Positions 25,082-40,513 of a DNA stretch of 64,000 bases are shown here, in pieces. The DNA lies in NCBI RefSeq assembly GCF_002583555.1, contig NZ_BEGX01000048.1, forward strand, positions 1 to 64,000, in the 5' to 3' direction. Made by a program: the position numbers and the translations under genes. Below the pieces are notes generated by a model that was not told the DNA's origin, made no database searches, and worked only from the letters and a program-made list of their open reading frames with translations. The stretch's first letter is position 1. Each line of letters begins with the position of its first letter. The stretch is from Pseudonocardia sp. N23 (GTDB lineage: Bacteria; Actinomycetota; Actinomycetes; Mycobacteriales; Pseudonocardiaceae).

Positions 25082-26140
25082 TCAGTCGCGCTCCGACAGC
25101 GTCACCTCGACGCCGCCGACGAGGTCGGCGGACACGTTGTAGACGAAGGCGCCGATCGTCATCGCCACGGCGAACAGCAGGCTGTTGATCGCCCCGATGA
25201 CGGCTGCGATGCCGAAGACGCGGCCGGCGCTGATGAGGGCGCTGCCTGTCTGGGCCTCGCCGGAGACGAGGTCGTTGTAGGTGCCGTTGAGACGGTCCCA
25301 GACGCCCATGCCGTCGAGCACGCCGTAGAGCACGCCGACCGCGACCATCCAGATGAAGAAGATGACCACGGCCAGCACCAGCGCGAGCTTGAGCACCGAC
25401 CACGGGTCGAGGCGTCGCAGCTGCAGCGCCGCCTGGCGGGGCCGGCGCGGTGCGGCGGAGATGGCGGGCCCGCCGGGGCCAGGGTGCTCGGTGGTGCGAC
25501 CACCGTCGGCGGGGTCCATGTAGGCGGTCGGGCCGTCGAACAGCCCTCCCGCGACCGATGGGTTGTCCGCGACGGGCGGCGGCGCGGAGCCGACGGGCTC
25601 CGAGCCGGGCATGCGCTGCCACGGCGGCGGGGTCTCGGCGTTGGGGCCCGGGGCAGGGACGCCGGACGGATCCGCCACCGGCGCGACGCGGACGGTCTCC
25701 TCCGCGGGGCGAGGCGTCGGCACCGGCCGTGCGGTCGGGCTGGGCGTCGGGTACGGGGATCCGTTGCCCGACAACGGTTTAGCGCCAGCGGGCTTGGTCG
25801 TGTCGACCGCGCCCGCTCCGTTCTGCGCGGCGGGGCCGTCCTGGGCTGCAGTGCCCTTCTGCGCCCCAGGCCCGGTCTGCACCGCCGGCCGGGCCCCGGT
25901 CGGGGCCTCGGCGGCCGCGGTCGCCGGAGCCGGGACGCCGCCGGTGTCCGCGGCATCGGTCTCCGCGGCTCCGTCGACGGCCGGCGCTCCTGCGCCCGTC
26001 CCGGTGCCGGATCCGTTGGTCGCGCCGTTCCCCGCTCCCGGAGCGGTGTCGGGTTCGGTGGTGGAGCCGGGCGGCGGGGCGGCCGCATCGCCGGTGGCGA
26101 CGCGACCGCTCTCGTCGGCCTGCTTGCTGTTCTCGCTCAC
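25082..26140 (-). CDS. DUF3566 membrane protein with long disordered N-terminus
   Basis: A 352-residue protein. The first 240 residues are low-complexity Ala/Pro/Gly/Thr-rich sequence. The last 115 hold the DUF3566 domain: LRRLDPWSVLKLALVLAVVI as the first membrane helix, a loop containing WDRLNGTYNDLV, and the second helix near LLFAVAMTIGAFVYN. DUF3566 proteins are encoded directly after gyrA in many actinobacteria; the mycobacterial homologue is linked with the cell-wall and elongation machinery. Here it follows gyrA by 58 bp and is probably co-transcribed. Confidence 0.9.
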   Translation of the reverse strand: MSENSKQADESGRVATGDAAAPPPGSTTEPDTAPGAGNGATNGSGTGTGAGAPAVDGAAETDAADTGGVPAPATAAAEAPTGARPAVQTGPGAQKGTAAQDGPAAQNGAGAVDTTKPAGAKPLSGNGSPYPTPSPTARPVPTPRPAEETVRVAPVADPSGVPAPGPNAETPPPWQRMPGSEPVGSAPPPVADNPSVAGGLFDGPTAYMDPADGGRTTEHPGPGGPAISAAPRRPRQAALQLRRLDPWSVLKLALVLAVVIFFIWMVAVGVLYGVLDGMGVWDRLNGTYNDLVSGEAQTGSALISAGRVFGIAAVIGAINSLLFAVAMTIGAFVYNVSADLVGGVEVTLSERD

Positions 26141-26198
26141 GAGGTGGCGCTCTCCTCGGTGCTCGGCACGGTGACCAGCTCGATCATCGCTGCAGGGT

Positions 26199-28718
<2,520 letters not shown>

Positions 28719-28761
28719 GAGTTCCTCTTATCCATACGTGCGTCTAGGACATGTGTGTGGA

Positions 28762-31091
<2,330 letters not shown>

Positions 31092-31712
31092 TCAGCCGTA
31101 CGTGTCGCGCGGGCCCCGGCCACGCACGTGCCGTGGGCCGTGCCGCCAGCTCGGCGACGACGGCCCGACCACCCGGATCCGGCGCACCACCCCGTCACCC
31201 ACCGCGGCGGCCAGCCGGGACAACAGCTGACGCTGCAACGTGCGCAGCTGCGTCGCCCACGCCGTCGACTCCGCCTGCAACGTCAGTTCCCCGTCGCGCA
31301 ACGACACCGGCGTGCAGTGGTCGGCGATGTCCGGCCCCACCAGCTGCGGCCAGCGGCCGAGGACCGTCGCGTCGGTCAGGCGCGGCGACCAGCCCCGGTC
31401 CATCGACACCCGCGACAGCATCTTCCCGAACGGCTGCGGGTCCCGGTCGTCGGGACCCGCGCCCGACCAGCGACGCCGGTTCCCACGCGTCCCACCGGCC
31501 CGCCGCCGACGCTGGTCCCCCGACGCCGACCGCTCCGCCGCGCGCTGCGCCGACGCTTCCCGCGCGGCCCGCAACGCCTCCCGGGCGATGTCCGGGCCGC
31601 GCGGTCCGTCCGCCCCCGCACCATCGGCCGGCCGGCCACGACGAGCGGCCGGATCCGCGTTGTCCCCAGGGTTGGGGACAGAGTGGTCGTCGTCACTCAC
31701 GATCGGCGGCAC
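31092..31712 (-). CDS. dciA: DciA-like replicative helicase loader/operator (DUF721)
   Basis: A 206-residue protein with a disordered, basic N-terminal half and a C-terminal DUF721 domain (VLGRWPQLVGPDIADHCTPV, then GELTLQAESTAWATQLRTLQ). DciA interacts with DnaB helicase in bacteria that lack DnaC. Its place between recF and gyrB is standard for actinobacteria. The region before its start has three DnaA-box-like sequences. An inverted repeat TGTCCCCA-gggt-TGGGGACA (about 31661-31680) lies inside the N-terminal coding region. Confidence 0.88.
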   Translation of the reverse strand: MPPIVSDDDHSVPNPGDNADPAARRGRPADGAGADGPRGPDIAREALRAAREASAQRAAERSASGDQRRRRAGGTRGNRRRWSGAGPDDRDPQPFGKMLSRVSMDRGWSPRLTDATVLGRWPQLVGPDIADHCTPVSLRDGELTLQAESTAWATQLRTLQRQLLSRLAAAVGDGVVRRIRVVGPSSPSWRHGPRHVRGRGPRDTYG

Positions 31713-31764
31713 CTTCCCGTCGACGGGCGGTGGTTCTCAGGAACTGTCACCAGATCCACTCGAG

Positions 31765-31794
31765 TTATCCACAGTATCCACAACGTTGTCCACA
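31765..31794. promoter_or_regulatory. Three DnaA-box-like sites upstream of dciA
   Basis: TTATCCACA (31765-31773), GTATCCACA (31774-31782) and TTGTCCACA (31786-31794) are in the same orientation within 30 bp. The first and third match strong actinobacterial DnaA boxes exactly; the middle one has one change. They lie 53-82 bp before the dciA start and 49 bp beyond the end of recF. Confidence 0.7.
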
Positions 31795-31842
31795 GGAGGG
31801 CGCCCTGACCGGCGCCCACCGGACGCACCGTTTCACCGCAGG

Positions 31843-32985
31843 TCATGTCGATGTCACCCGCTGATCGTCCGCCGGATCGGCCGGTGTGCGCACGACCGCG
31901 CCGCCACTCACCGCGATTCGGACACCCCCGAGCTCCTCCGGGACATCCTCCGCGACCGCCGCAGTCACGACGACCTGCTCCGCCTGTGCGGCAACCGCGG
32001 CCAACGCCCGCCGCCGTCGTGCGTCCAGCTCCGCGAACACGTCGTCGAGGATCAGGACCGGCTCGACGTCGTCGCTCTGCAGCAGCCGGTAGGACCCAAG
32101 CCGCAACGCCAACGCCAACGCCCACGACTCGCCGTGGCTCGCGTACCCCTTCGCGGGGCCCGCGCCGAGATGGATCTCCAGGTCGTCGCGGTGCGGACCC
32201 ACCAGGCACACCCCGCGCTCCACCTCCTGCTTGCGGACCCGGCCCAGCGCCTCCAGCAGGGCCTCCTCCAACGCCGGCCGGTCGGCCGACAACTCGCCGT
32301 CGAGACTCGACCGGTACTGCAACGCAGCGGGATCCGACGACGGCGCCACGTCCGCGAACGCCGCCACTGCCGGCGGCGCCAACCCGGCGACCAGCTCGAG
32401 CCGGCCCGCAAGCAGCTCCGCGCCGTGCCGGGCCAGATGCCCGTCCCACACGTCGAGTGTGCGCAGGTCACCGCCCGAACGCGCCGTCTTCAGCAGGGCC
32501 GACCGCTGCCGCAGCACCCGCTCGTAGTCGGCCCGCACACCCGCGTAGCGCGGGAACCGGGCCACCAGCAGGTCGTCGAGGAACCGGCGGCGCTCGCCCG
32601 GATCGCCACGCACCAGAGCCAGATCCTCGGGCGCGAACAGCACCGTCCGCAGGATGCCCAGCACGTCACGTGTGCGGGACACCGGCGACCGGTTCACCCG
32701 CGCCCGGTTGGCCTTGCCCGCCGTGATCTCCAGCTCCACCGCCAGCTCGCGGCCCTGGTTCACCACGACGCCGCGCACCACCGCCCGAGACGCCCCTCGG
32801 CGGATCAGCGGGGCGTCGGTGGCGACCCGGTGTGAGCCGAGCGTCGCGATGTAGCCGATCGCCTCGGCCAGGTTCGTCTTGCCGACGCCGTTCGACCCCA
32901 CGAGGACCGTGACCCCCGGGTCGAGCTCCAGATCGGCCTGCTCCCACGAACGGAAGTCGGTGACGGCCAGCCGTCGAAGATGCAC
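31843..32985 (-). CDS. recF: DNA replication and repair protein RecF
   Basis: A 380-residue SMC-like ATPase that helps load RecA at gaps. Walker [10 protein letters not shown] lies at 30-38. The family segment [22 protein letters not shown] follows, with the signature region [20 protein letters not shown] and Walker [13 protein letters not shown]. Length is normal. It lies 134 bp below dnaN, with a hairpin between them. Confidence 0.96.
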   Translation of the reverse strand: MHLRRLAVTDFRSWEQADLELDPGVTVLVGSNGVGKTNLAEAIGYIATLGSHRVATDAPLIRRGASRAVVRGVVVNQGRELAVELEITAGKANRARVNRSPVSRTRDVLGILRTVLFAPEDLALVRGDPGERRRFLDDLLVARFPRYAGVRADYERVLRQRSALLKTARSGGDLRTLDVWDGHLARHGAELLAGRLELVAGLAPPAVAAFADVAPSSDPAALQYRSSLDGELSADRPALEEALLEALGRVRKQEVERGVCLVGPHRDDLEIHLGAGPAKGYASHGESWALALALRLGSYRLLQSDDVEPVLILDDVFAELDARRRRALAAVAAQAEQVVVTAAVAEDVPEELGGVRIAVSGGAVVRTPADPADDQRVTST

Positions 32986-33098
32986 GTCGCCGATCAGCCC
33001 CGCGCCGGGCCCGCGCCGCAGCGCCGGCCATCGTCGAACCCGTCGGACTGCACCTGGGACTCCCGTCGATCGCGCGCGGAACCGGTCCAGGCTAGCGA

Positions 33099-33117
33099 CC
33101 GGGACCGACGGTCCCGG
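33099..33117 (-). terminator. Hairpin downstream of dnaN
   Basis: CCGGGACC-gac-GGTCCCGG forms a perfect 8-bp stem with a 3-nt loop directly after the dnaN stop codon. It could attenuate transcription from dnaN into recF. There is no U-tract. Confidence 0.55.
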
Positions 33118-33119
33118 GG

Positions 33120-34265
33120 TCAGCCGGGCAGGCGGACCGGCATCAGCAGGTGCAGGTAACCGCTGTCGCCCGCGGGCTTCTCGTCGCCCGAGGACGGGAC
33201 CACCGGGCGCACCAGCGCCGGCCGGTTCGGCGTCGTGAACGTCAGCTGCGTGCGCTCGGTGTGCAAGGCGCCCAACGCATCCAGCAGGTACGACGGGTTG
33301 AACGCGATCGTGAGGCCCTCACCCTGCAGCATGCAGGGGATCTCCTCCTCCGCGCTGCCCACGTCGTCGCCGCCCGCGGCCAGCCGCAGCCCGTCCTCGC
33401 CGAACTCCAGCCGGATCTGCGCGACCCGGTCCGCGACCAGCGCGACCCGCTTGATCGCCTCGACCAGCACCGACACCTCGACCTCGGCCGCCGTCGTGCT
33501 CTCGGCGGGGATCAGCTGGCGGAACCGCGGGAACTCCGCGTCGAGCAGGCGCGTCGTCGCCCGCCGGCCGTTGCCGGTCAGGCCGAGCATCCCGTCGCCC
33601 GCCGACAGCGCGAGCTCGACGGTCCCCGCGCCCCCCAACGTCTTCGCGACCTCCGCCAGCGTACGCGCCGGGATCAGCACGGCCGTCGACACCGCCGCGT
33701 CCTCGGGCTCCCAGTCGAGCTCGCGGACCGCGAGCCGGAACCGGTCGGTCGCCGCGAGAGTCAGCCGCGTCCCCTCGATCTCCAGCCGCACACCGGTCAG
33801 CATCGGCAACGTGTCGTCACGCCCGGACGCCACTGCGACCTGCGCCACCGCCGACGCCAGCACGTCCGCCGCGACCGAACCCGCCCGCTGCGGCATCGCC
33901 GGCAGCTGCGGGTAGTCCTCGACCGGCATCGTCGGCAGGCTGAACCGGCTGCTACCGCAGTTGATCGTCGCCCGCGACCCGTCGACCACGAGATCGACCG
34001 GCTTCGACGGCAACGCTCGCGTGATGTCGGCGAGCAGCCGGCCCGACACCAGGACCTGACCCGGATCGCCGATCGTCGCGTCCAACTCGACCCGGGCCGA
34101 GGTCTCGTAGTCGAAACCCGACACCGTCAACGTCTCGGCACCCGGGTCCCCGCCGCCCTGGATCAGGACGCCGCCCAGGACCGGGACCGGCGGACGAGCG
34201 GGCAGGCTGCGCGCGACCCAGGCCGCGGCATCGGCCAGGACGTCGCGTTCGACCCGGAACTTCAT
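33120..34265 (-). CDS. dnaN: DNA polymerase III sliding clamp (beta subunit)
   Basis: A 381-residue clamp beginning [20 protein letters not shown]. It has the three repeated clamp domains and family segments such as [16 protein letters not shown] and [12 protein letters not shown], and ends [10 protein letters not shown]. The ATG at 34265 is preferred over one six codons upstream because it matches the family N-terminus and has AAAGG about 10 nt before it. It lies between oriC and recF. Confidence 0.97.
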   Translation of the reverse strand: MKFRVERDVLADAAAWVARSLPARPPVPVLGGVLIQGGGDPGAETLTVSGFDYETSARVELDATIGDPGQVLVSGRLLADITRALPSKPVDLVVDGSRATINCGSSRFSLPTMPVEDYPQLPAMPQRAGSVAADVLASAVAQVAVASGRDDTLPMLTGVRLEIEGTRLTLAATDRFRLAVRELDWEPEDAAVSTAVLIPARTLAEVAKTLGGAGTVELALSAGDGMLGLTGNGRRATTRLLDAEFPRFRQLIPAESTTAAEVEVSVLVEAIKRVALVADRVAQIRLEFGEDGLRLAAGGDDVGSAEEEIPCMLQGEGLTIAFNPSYLLDALGALHTERTQLTFTTPNRPALVRPVVPSSGDEKPAGDSGYLHLLMPVRLPG

Positions 34266-35532
34266 GACGTGAGGACCTTTCACCGACGGTCACGAGACTG
34301 CGACCGGATGGCCTGGCACCCGGGGACGTGCAGCGTGCCGACCTGTCGAGCGGAGCCGATCGCAACGGACGAAGCCAGGACGCGAACAGCGACCGGGGTC
34401 GACCAGGTCGGACCGGACCACCGTAGAGCCTCCGCGGCCCAGGTGTCACGCCGGGCCGTGTGCCCTTCGGAGTGCTCTTGTGTGACGCCCTGGACGGCTC
34501 CATCCACCGCCCTTCTCTTCTTGTGTATTTCTCAAGAGAGAGATCCAGGAACAGTAATAGGGCCTGTGGATTGTGTGGATGGACGCCGTCGTCGCAGGTC
34601 GGGCGGTGCGGCGCGCTGGGGACGTCGTCATGGGACGGCCGGTGGAGAGCTGCCGCCGACGGTGGACAACCCCCCGTCCGCCCCCCGTTGTCCCGGATCC
34701 ATCCCCCGCTTCGGCACGGGTTGTCCACGGATCCGGGGGCAACGATCCACGGGCCTTCGGCCGTCAATCCACAGAGTTGTCCCCAGATGTGGGTGAAAAT
34801 GTGGTCATGCGCCGACGCTGCGCGACCGGTCGTCCCGGTCGCGGCGGGGGCGGGGAGGACGGCGAAACCCACTCTTGTCCCGCGAGGCACACGACAGTCA
34901 ACGGAGCGTGACGACGAGGGTTGCGTCGGACACGCCTTCGCGATCTCCGCTTGCGCCGAACGTGGCCTAGCGGACGGCGAGCGGTTGAGCCGTGAGCGAC
35001 ACGCGGCTCTCATGGAATCCACCGGAAGGTGATTGCTGCGCCGTCCGGTCGGCCACGACGCCCTCGTCCCGCCTTCACCCACGCGTCGTTGGCGCGGGTT
35101 GGACCGGCACCGCCGACGCCGATGCGTCCGCGACCGTCCGCACCCGGTGGCTCGTGGCGCCGGCCGTCCCGCTCCTCGCCACGCGACGGCCCGCGTACGG
35201 CTCCCACCCGATCGACTCCACGAGGCGCCGGCGAGCAGGCCCTCGCCGCGGTGTTCGCTCACGTCCTGGGCGTCGAGTGCCACGACGCGAGCATCCCGGA
35301 CAGCGCGCGGGATGCACCGGAGGCACCTCTCTCCCGGCGTGGGCGGCGACCGCAGATGTCGTGCGGCGACGGCCCGCCCGGGCACGGACGTTGCGGCCAC
35401 GCCGTCGTCGACCGCGTGCAGCCCCGGTGCGCCCCGGGCCAGGGGCTGTGTCCTCGCCGTCCGGTCGGCTCGCAGTGTGCCGCGGTGAGGCAGGCGAAAG
35501 CGTTGTGCGCAGTGGCGTCGTGGAACAGCGGC
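34266..35532. other. oriC: dnaA-dnaN intergenic region with probable oriC
   Basis: This 1.27-kb gap has no supported gene. DnaA-box-like sequences cluster at 34565-34785: CAATCCACA and CCATCCACA (reverse strand, near 34565-34582), TTGTCCACC (reverse, 34661-34669), TTGTCCACG (34721-34729), CAATCCACA (34765-34773) and TTGTCCCCA (34777-34785). Just left of them, 34512-34560 is locally A/T-rich (CTTCTCTTCTTGTGTATTTC), a candidate unwinding element. Position between dnaA and dnaN is the normal actinobacterial oriC site. The boxes are imperfect, so limits are approximate. The right half (34,900-35,530) shows nothing I can name. Confidence 0.8.
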
Positions 35533-37320
35533 TCAGCGGCGGGCGCGCTGCTTGATGCGCGCCGTCAGCTCCTGGACCTGCTCGAACGTCTTGCGACGCA
35601 ACGAGATCTCGTTCCGGATCTTCTTGTCGGCGTGCATGACCGTCGTGTGGTCGCGGCCGCCGAAGGTCTGGCCGATGCGCGGCAGGGAGAGATCGGTCAG
35701 CTCGCGGCAGAGGTACATCGCGATCTGCCGGGCCTGCGCGAGGGCTTTCGTCTTCCCGGGCCCGCACAGCTCGTCCATCGTCACGTCGAAGAACTCCGCG
35801 GTGACGGCCATGATCGTGGGCGCCGTGATCTCCGAGGCCGCCGAGTCGCCGATGAGGTCGCGCAGCACGATCTCGGCGAGCTGGGTGTCGACGGGCTGGC
35901 GGTTCAGCGACGCGAACGCCGTCACCCGGATCAGCGCGCCCTCGAGCTCGCGGATGTTGCGCTCGATGCGGGCGGCGATGAACTCCAGGACGTCGCCGGG
36001 GACGGCAAGCCGGTCCTGCGCGGCCTTCTTGCGCAGGATCGCGATGCGCGTCTCGAGCTCGGGGGGCTGGATGTCGGTGATCAGGCCCCACTCGAATCGC
36101 GTGCGCATGCGGTCCTCGAGCGTCTCCAGGCGCTTGGGCGGCCGGTCGGAGGAGACGACGATCTGCTTGTTGGAGTTGTGGAGGGTGTTGAAGGTGTGGA
36201 AGAACTCCTCCTGCGTGCCCTCCTTGCCCTCGAGGAACTGGATGTCGTCGACCAGCAGCACGTCGACATCGCGGTAGCGGCGCTGGAAGGCGACCTTGCG
36301 GTCGTCACGAAGACTGTTGATGAAGTCGTTCGTGAACTCCTCGGTGCTGACGTAGCGCACCCGCATCCCCGGGAAGAGGCGCTGGGCGTAGTGCCCGACG
36401 GCGTGCAACAGGTGGGTCTTGCCCAGCCCGGACTCGCCCCAGATGAACAGCGGGTTGTAGGCCCGCGCCGGCGCTTCGGCGACCGCCACGGACGCCGCGT
36501 GGCTGAAGCGGTTGGACGCCCCGATGACGAACGTGTCGAACGTGTACTTCTCGTTGAGCATCGACCGTGAGCGTGCGGCGGCATCGGGGGCAGGCGCGGA
36601 GTAGGTCGGCCAGCCGTCCTGTCCTGGACGCATCTCGCCCTGTGGCCCGCCTCCGCCGATACGGCCGAGTGAACCGTTGCCGGGCCGCCGTTGGGCGAAT
36701 CCGCTGTCGGAGAACCCGCCGTCGGTCTCCGCAGCGGGCTGCGACGCGGAGACGTCGATGCTGTCGACGCCGAGCATGGCGTCCTGGCCGTTGACCATGC
36801 CGCCGCTGTTGGGGCCGCCGCTGCTGAAGCCGTGGTCGCCGAGGCCGTCGCCGTCGGGGTCGTGGCCGCTGAGGCCGTTCCCGTGGGGGTTGTCGCCGTG
36901 GGGCGACGACACGTCGGCCTCGGCAGGACCGCCGACGGTTGCCGACGGGTCGGGCCGGCCGAGGGCACCGGACGCGGCGACCCGGGCGACGGCGCGCGGA
37001 TCGGGCGGGTCGGGGACCTCGGTGCCACCGGACGCGGCGGACGCGTCGACGACGACGGCCAGGTTCACCTGCACGCCGAGGTGACGGCCGAGCGCATCGC
37101 TGATCGGCTTGCGCAGGATGCGCTCGATCGCGTCCTTGGCGAACTCGCTCGGTGCCGCGAGGAGCGCGGTGCCGTCGAGGAGTCCGAGCGGGCGGGTCAG
37201 CCGGAGGAACGCCCGCTGCTGTGACGAGAGCGTCGCAGCGCCGGCCTCACCGGACGAGCCGGACAGGTCTGCGATGACCCGGTTCCAGACCTTTCCCAGA
37301 TCCCCTGGCTGGTCGGTCAC
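35533..37320 (-). CDS. dnaA: Chromosomal replication initiator DnaA
   Basis: A 595-residue initiator. Domain I begins [20 protein letters not shown]. Domain II is a long disordered Gly/Asp/His-rich linker of about 150 residues, including [19 protein letters not shown]. Domain III is AAA+ with Walker A GESGLGKT (about 295-302) and Walker [13 protein letters not shown]. Domain IV carries the box-binding signature [16 protein letters not shown]. The GTG at 37320 is chosen because GGAGGGAG lies about 8 nt upstream; an open upstream extension is unlike the family. A DnaA box lies in the leader. Confidence 0.97.
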   Translation of the reverse strand: MTDQPGDLGKVWNRVIADLSGSSGEAGAATLSSQQRAFLRLTRPLGLLDGTALLAAPSEFAKDAIERILRKPISDALGRHLGVQVNLAVVVDASAASGGTEVPDPPDPRAVARVAASGALGRPDPSATVGGPAEADVSSPHGDNPHGNGLSGHDPDGDGLGDHGFSSGGPNSGGMVNGQDAMLGVDSIDVSASQPAAETDGGFSDSGFAQRRPGNGSLGRIGGGGPQGEMRPGQDGWPTYSAPAPDAAARSRSMLNEKYTFDTFVIGASNRFSHAASVAVAEAPARAYNPLFIWGESGLGKTHLLHAVGHYAQRLFPGMRVRYVSTEEFTNDFINSLRDDRKVAFQRRYRDVDVLLVDDIQFLEGKEGTQEEFFHTFNTLHNSNKQIVVSSDRPPKRLETLEDRMRTRFEWGLITDIQPPELETRIAILRKKAAQDRLAVPGDVLEFIAARIERNIRELEGALIRVTAFASLNRQPVDTQLAEIVLRDLIGDSAASEITAPTIMAVTAEFFDVTMDELCGPGKTKALAQARQIAMYLCRELTDLSLPRIGQTFGGRDHTTVMHADKKIRNEISLRRKTFEQVQELTARIKQRARR

Positions 37321-37439
37321 CGGGCGTGCTCCCTCCGCAGTTCGCGTCCGTTGTGTCCCGGGGGCCGTCCCTCGCGCACGACGGGCCTCTGTCGATCGGA
37401 CGCCGGGAGCCCGTCGGGTCCCGCAGTTGATCCCCAGAG

Positions 37440-37448
37440 TTATCCACA
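37440..37448 (+). promoter_or_regulatory. DnaA box in the dnaA leader
   Basis: TTATCCACA is a perfect consensus box about 120 bp upstream of the dnaA start, where DnaA autoregulation would be expected. Confidence 0.65.
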
Positions 37449-37661
37449 CTTGTGCGCAGACCGTACGCAGGACTCAGCGGTGGGCGCCTTGCGGGCCCAC
37501 ATGGGTGTGTCGGAGCGGGTGTTCCCGATCCCCCCGGATCGAACTGTGAGGGGGGAAGGTAACAACCCACGACCCGATGCCACAAGGCGCCCTCCGACCC
37601 CTCGTCCTGACCTCGGCGTGTCGGCTTGCGCTCGGGCGTGTGAGGGGACTTCGGGGCCGGT

Positions 37662-37691
37662 TTGACCCCCTCTTCGGGCGCTGCGTACCCT
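37662..37691 (+). promoter_or_regulatory. Probable rpmH promoter
   Basis: TTGACC (37662-37667) and TACCCT (37686-37691) are separated by 18 bp and match a housekeeping sigma promoter. They lie 175 bp upstream of the rpmH GTG. Confidence 0.6.
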
Positions 37692-37866
37692 TGAAAGAGC
37701 CGCGTCCGAGGACTGGCACGTTCCGCGTGCCGTCGATCGTTCGCGAGGTCGCGTGCCCCAACCGGCTCGTCGGCCCGTCCGAGCACCACCGCACCACCGC
37801 AGACATCGTCCAGAGCGACACGACGTCCCCTGTTCGCAGGGGCGACGTCGACCAGGAGAGCCGACA

Positions 37867-38010
37867 GTGAGCAAGGGCAAGCGCACCTTCCAGCCGAACA
37901 ACCGCCGTCGGGCGCGCAAGCACGGTTTCCGGCTGCGTATGCGTACCCGTGCGGGCCGCGCGATCCTCGCTGCGCGTCGCAGCAAGGGACGCGACAAGCT
38001 CTCCGCCTGA
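37867..38010 (+). CDS. rpmH: 50S ribosomal protein L34
   Basis: A 47-residue basic ribosomal protein ([20 protein letters not shown], then [14 protein letters not shown]). The GTG start has AGGAGAG about 7 nt upstream. It is the first gene of the rpmH-rnpA-yidD-yidC-jag-rsmG-parA-parB series, which is the conserved order to the right of dnaA. Confidence 0.97.
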   Translation: MSKGKRTFQPNNRRRARKHGFRLRMRTRAGRAILAARRSKGRDKLSA

Positions 38011-38022
38011 TCAGGCAGCGGA

Positions 38023-38379
38023 GTGCTGCCGGCAGGGGCCCGGCTCACCCGTCGGGACGAGTTCGCGACGACGATGCGGCGTGGTCGGCGTAGCGGCCGG
38101 TCGCATCTCGTCGTCCATCTCGACGTCGCGGGTTCCGACGCGCCCCGTGCCGGATTCGTCGTCAGCAAGGCCGTCGGCAACGCGGTGGTCCGCCACCGGG
38201 TGAGCCGACGGCTTCGTCATGTCGTGGGCCCCCGGCTGGCCGCCCTGCCTGCCGGTGCTCGGCTCGTCGTCAGGGCTCTGCCGCCCTCCGCGACGGCATC
38301 CTCGGCAGAGCTGGCCGGCGATCTCGACGGCGCTCTGCGTACCGCGCTGCGGCGCCTTTCTCCGGCAGCCGCGCGATGA
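38023..38379 (+). CDS. rnpA: Ribonuclease P protein component
   Basis: A 118-residue basic protein that assists the RNase P RNA in 5' processing of tRNA. The N-terminus [20 protein letters not shown] and the RNA-binding RNR segment [19 protein letters not shown] are typical. The start is a GTG 12 bp after rpmH. Its stop overlaps the yidD start (ATGA). Confidence 0.95.
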   Translation: MLPAGARLTRRDEFATTMRRGRRSGRSHLVVHLDVAGSDAPRAGFVVSKAVGNAVVRHRVSRRLRHVVGPRLAALPAGARLVVRALPPSATASSAELAGDLDGALRTALRRLSPAAAR

Positions 38380-38789
38380 CCGATCCGCACAGCAGCCACG
38401 TCCACGGTGACGACGGTCCCGATGCCCCCGCGGCCGTCGGGTCGGCCCCCGGGGGAGCGGCACGACCGTCTCCCGTGGCACGCGTGATGATCGGCGCGCT
38501 CCGCTTCTACAAGCGCTGGATCTCCCCCGCGTTCCCGCCCGTGTGCCGCTTCTACCCGTCGTGCAGTGCGTACGGGATCGAGGCGCTCCAGGTCCACGGG
38601 GTGCTCCGCGGGAGTTATCTGACGGTTCGTCGGCTTCTCCGCTGCGGACCGTGGCACCCTGGCGGTCTGGACCCGGTGCCACCGCGCCGACCAGCACGCC
38701 ACGACGACGACCGACGCCCGGCCGAGGACGCAGATGCCCGTCGCGGCGCCGACCACGGTGAGAACCACGAGGAGCAAGCCCGGTGCTGA
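38376..38789 (+). CDS. yidD: Membrane protein insertion efficiency factor YidD
   Basis: A 137-residue protein. The YidD core is [20 protein letters not shown] followed by [13 protein letters not shown] and [11 protein letters not shown], with the conserved cysteines. It has longer tails than most YidD proteins: about 35 residues in front and a charged Asp/Arg/Glu-rich tail of about 40 residues behind. It overlaps rnpA by 4 bp and yidC by 7 bp, so all three are translated together. YidD assists YidC at the membrane. Confidence 0.92.
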   Translation: MTDPHSSHVHGDDGPDAPAAVGSAPGGAARPSPVARVMIGALRFYKRWISPAFPPVCRFYPSCSAYGIEALQVHGVLRGSYLTVRRLLRCGPWHPGGLDPVPPRRPARHDDDRRPAEDADARRGADHGENHEEQARC

Positions 38790-39889
38790 ACTTCATCTAC
38801 TACCCGGTCTCGGCCATCCTGTGGTTCTGGCACAAGGCGTTCGGCTTCGTCTTCTCGCCCACCAGCGGCGTCGCCTGGGCGCTGTCGGTCATCTTCCTGG
38901 TCTTCACGCTCCGCGCGATCCTGTACAAGCCGTTCGTCGGCCAGGTGCGGTCGATGCGCAAGATGCAGGAGTTCCAGCCGGAGATCCAGAAGCTCCGCAA
39001 GAAGTACGCGAACGACAAGCAGAAGATGACGCAGGAGATGCAGCGCCTGCAGAGCGAGCAGGGCGTCAACCCGCTCGGCGGCTGTCTGCCGGTGCTGATC
39101 CAGGTGCCGGTGTTCATCGGTCTGTTCCACGTGCTGCGCGAGTTCAAGCCCGGCAAGACCGAGAACTACATCTTCAACGCCACCGATGTGCAGTCGTTCG
39201 TCGAGTCGGACCTGTTCGGCGCCAAGCTCGGTGCCTCGATCGTCCCCATCCAGGGCGCCCCCAGCCTCGCCGAGCTCGGCACGACCGTCGGGCAGATGCT
39301 CGTCGTCATGATCCCGTTGATGATCATGGCGGGTGTCTTCACGCACATCACGGCGCGGCACTCGGTCGCCCGGCAGACGGAGGCCCAGTCGGCCAATCCG
39401 CAGTCGGCGATCATGAACAAGCTGATGCTCTACGTCTTCCCCATCGGTGTCGTCGTCGGTGCGCCGTTCCTGCCGCTCGCGATCCTCATGTACTGGGTCG
39501 CGAACAACCTGTGGACGCTCGCGCAGCAGCGGATCGTGTACAACAAGATCGACTCCGAAGAGGCCGAGAAGAAGGAGAAGGCGACGACCACGCGGCAGGC
39601 GCTCGCGCCCAAGCCCGGTCAGAAGCCCAACCGCAACGGCACCGCGTCCGACGCGGACAGGGCCGACGCAGACCCGGCCGACGAGGCCCAGGTCGACCTG
39701 ACCAAGGACACGGAGACCAACGGCGACACGCCCGCTCCCCCGGCCAGGAAGCCCGGCGCGAAGCCGGTCAAGCCGTCCTCCGGACAGCAGCGCGGGGGGT
39801 CCAACGGATCACCCAACGCGCGCAACGGACGGGCGACCAGCGGGGGTTCACGGCCCTCCGCGGCCCGCAAGGGCAAGAAGCGCCGCTGA
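38783..39889 (+). CDS. yidC: Membrane protein insertase YidC/Oxa1
   Basis: A 368-residue insertase of the short, Gram-positive type without a large periplasmic domain. Membrane segments lie near the N-terminus ([15 protein letters not shown] and [20 protein letters not shown]). The cytoplasmic hairpin region contains [20 protein letters not shown]. Further helices include [18 protein letters not shown] and [20 protein letters not shown]. The last 100 residues are a disordered, basic ribosome-facing tail ending ARKGKKRR. It starts at a GTG overlapping yidD. Confidence 0.96.
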   Translation: MLNFIYYPVSAILWFWHKAFGFVFSPTSGVAWALSVIFLVFTLRAILYKPFVGQVRSMRKMQEFQPEIQKLRKKYANDKQKMTQEMQRLQSEQGVNPLGGCLPVLIQVPVFIGLFHVLREFKPGKTENYIFNATDVQSFVESDLFGAKLGASIVPIQGAPSLAELGTTVGQMLVVMIPLMIMAGVFTHITARHSVARQTEAQSANPQSAIMNKLMLYVFPIGVVVGAPFLPLAILMYWVANNLWTLAQQRIVYNKIDSEEAEKKEKATTTRQALAPKPGQKPNRNGTASDADRADADPADEAQVDLTKDTETNGDTPAPPARKPGAKPVKPSSGQQRGGSNGSPNARNGRATSGGSRPSAARKGKKRR

Positions 39890-39988
39890 CCCGAACCTCG
39901 CGCCGGGCCCGACGGGGACCCGGCCACGGCGTCACGTGGCAGCTCCCGCTGCCGTCGTGACGTCGCACTCTCAGAAGGGAGACCCACC

Positions 39989-40513
39989 GTGCCGAAGACC
40001 GCCGAGGACGGTCCTGCCGAAGCCACCCCGAAGCCTGTGACGGCTGAGGAGCAGCTGATCCGTGAGGGCGACATCGCGGGTGACTACCTCGAGCGCCTGC
40101 TCGACCTGCTCGACTACGACGGTGACATCGACCTCGACGTCGAGGCCGGGCGAGCCATCGTCAGCATCGACGGCGGTGAGGACCTCGAGAAGCTCGTCGG
40201 CGACCGCGGATCCGGCCTCGAGTCCCTGCAGGAGCTCACCCGGCTCGCCGTACAGCAGGCCTCGGGCAACCGAAGCCGGCTCATGCTGGACATCGCGGGG
40301 TGGCGTCAGGGGCGTCGCGACGAGCTCACCGAGCTCGGCGAGCGCACCGCCAAGGACGTGATCGACTCCGGTCAGCCCGTCAAGCTGCGGCCCATGACGC
40401 CGTTCGAACGCAAGGTCGTCCACGACGCCGTCTCCCGGATCAAGGGCGTCAACAGCGAGAGCGAGGGCGAGGAGCCCCGTCGCCAGGTCGTCGTCTTCCC
40501 CAGTGGCGGCTGA
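39989..40513 (+). CDS. jag: Jag/KhpB-like R3H RNA-binding protein
   Basis: A 174-residue protein with a KH-like domain ([20 protein letters not shown], then [20 protein letters not shown]) and a C-terminal R3H domain ([16 protein letters not shown]). Relatives bind RNA and influence cell division and elongation. The GTG start follows AGAAGGGAG. It is 99 bp after yidC and overlaps rsmG by 11 bp. Confidence 0.93.
   Translation: MPKTAEDGPAEATPKPVTAEEQLIREGDIAGDYLERLLDLLDYDGDIDLDVEAGRAIVSIDGGEDLEKLVGDRGSGLESLQELTRLAVQQASGNRSRLMLDIAGWRQGRRDELTELGERTAKDVIDSGQPVKLRPMTPFERKVVHDAVSRIKGVNSESEGEEPRRQVVVFPSGG

Larger units (their letters stand above)
37321..37866. other. dnaA-rpmH divergent intergenic region
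   Basis: This 546-bp gap separates the leftward dnaA from the rightward rpmH and holds no gene I can support. It contains a DnaA box at the dnaA side and a clear promoter at the rpmH side, both listed separately. Confidence 0.7.

Noticed and set aside
31661-31680. TGTCCCCA-gggt-TGGGGACA as DnaA boxes or a terminator.
   Set aside because: It lies inside the dciA coding sequence; the halves match DnaA boxes only loosely and the hairpin has no role there that I can support.
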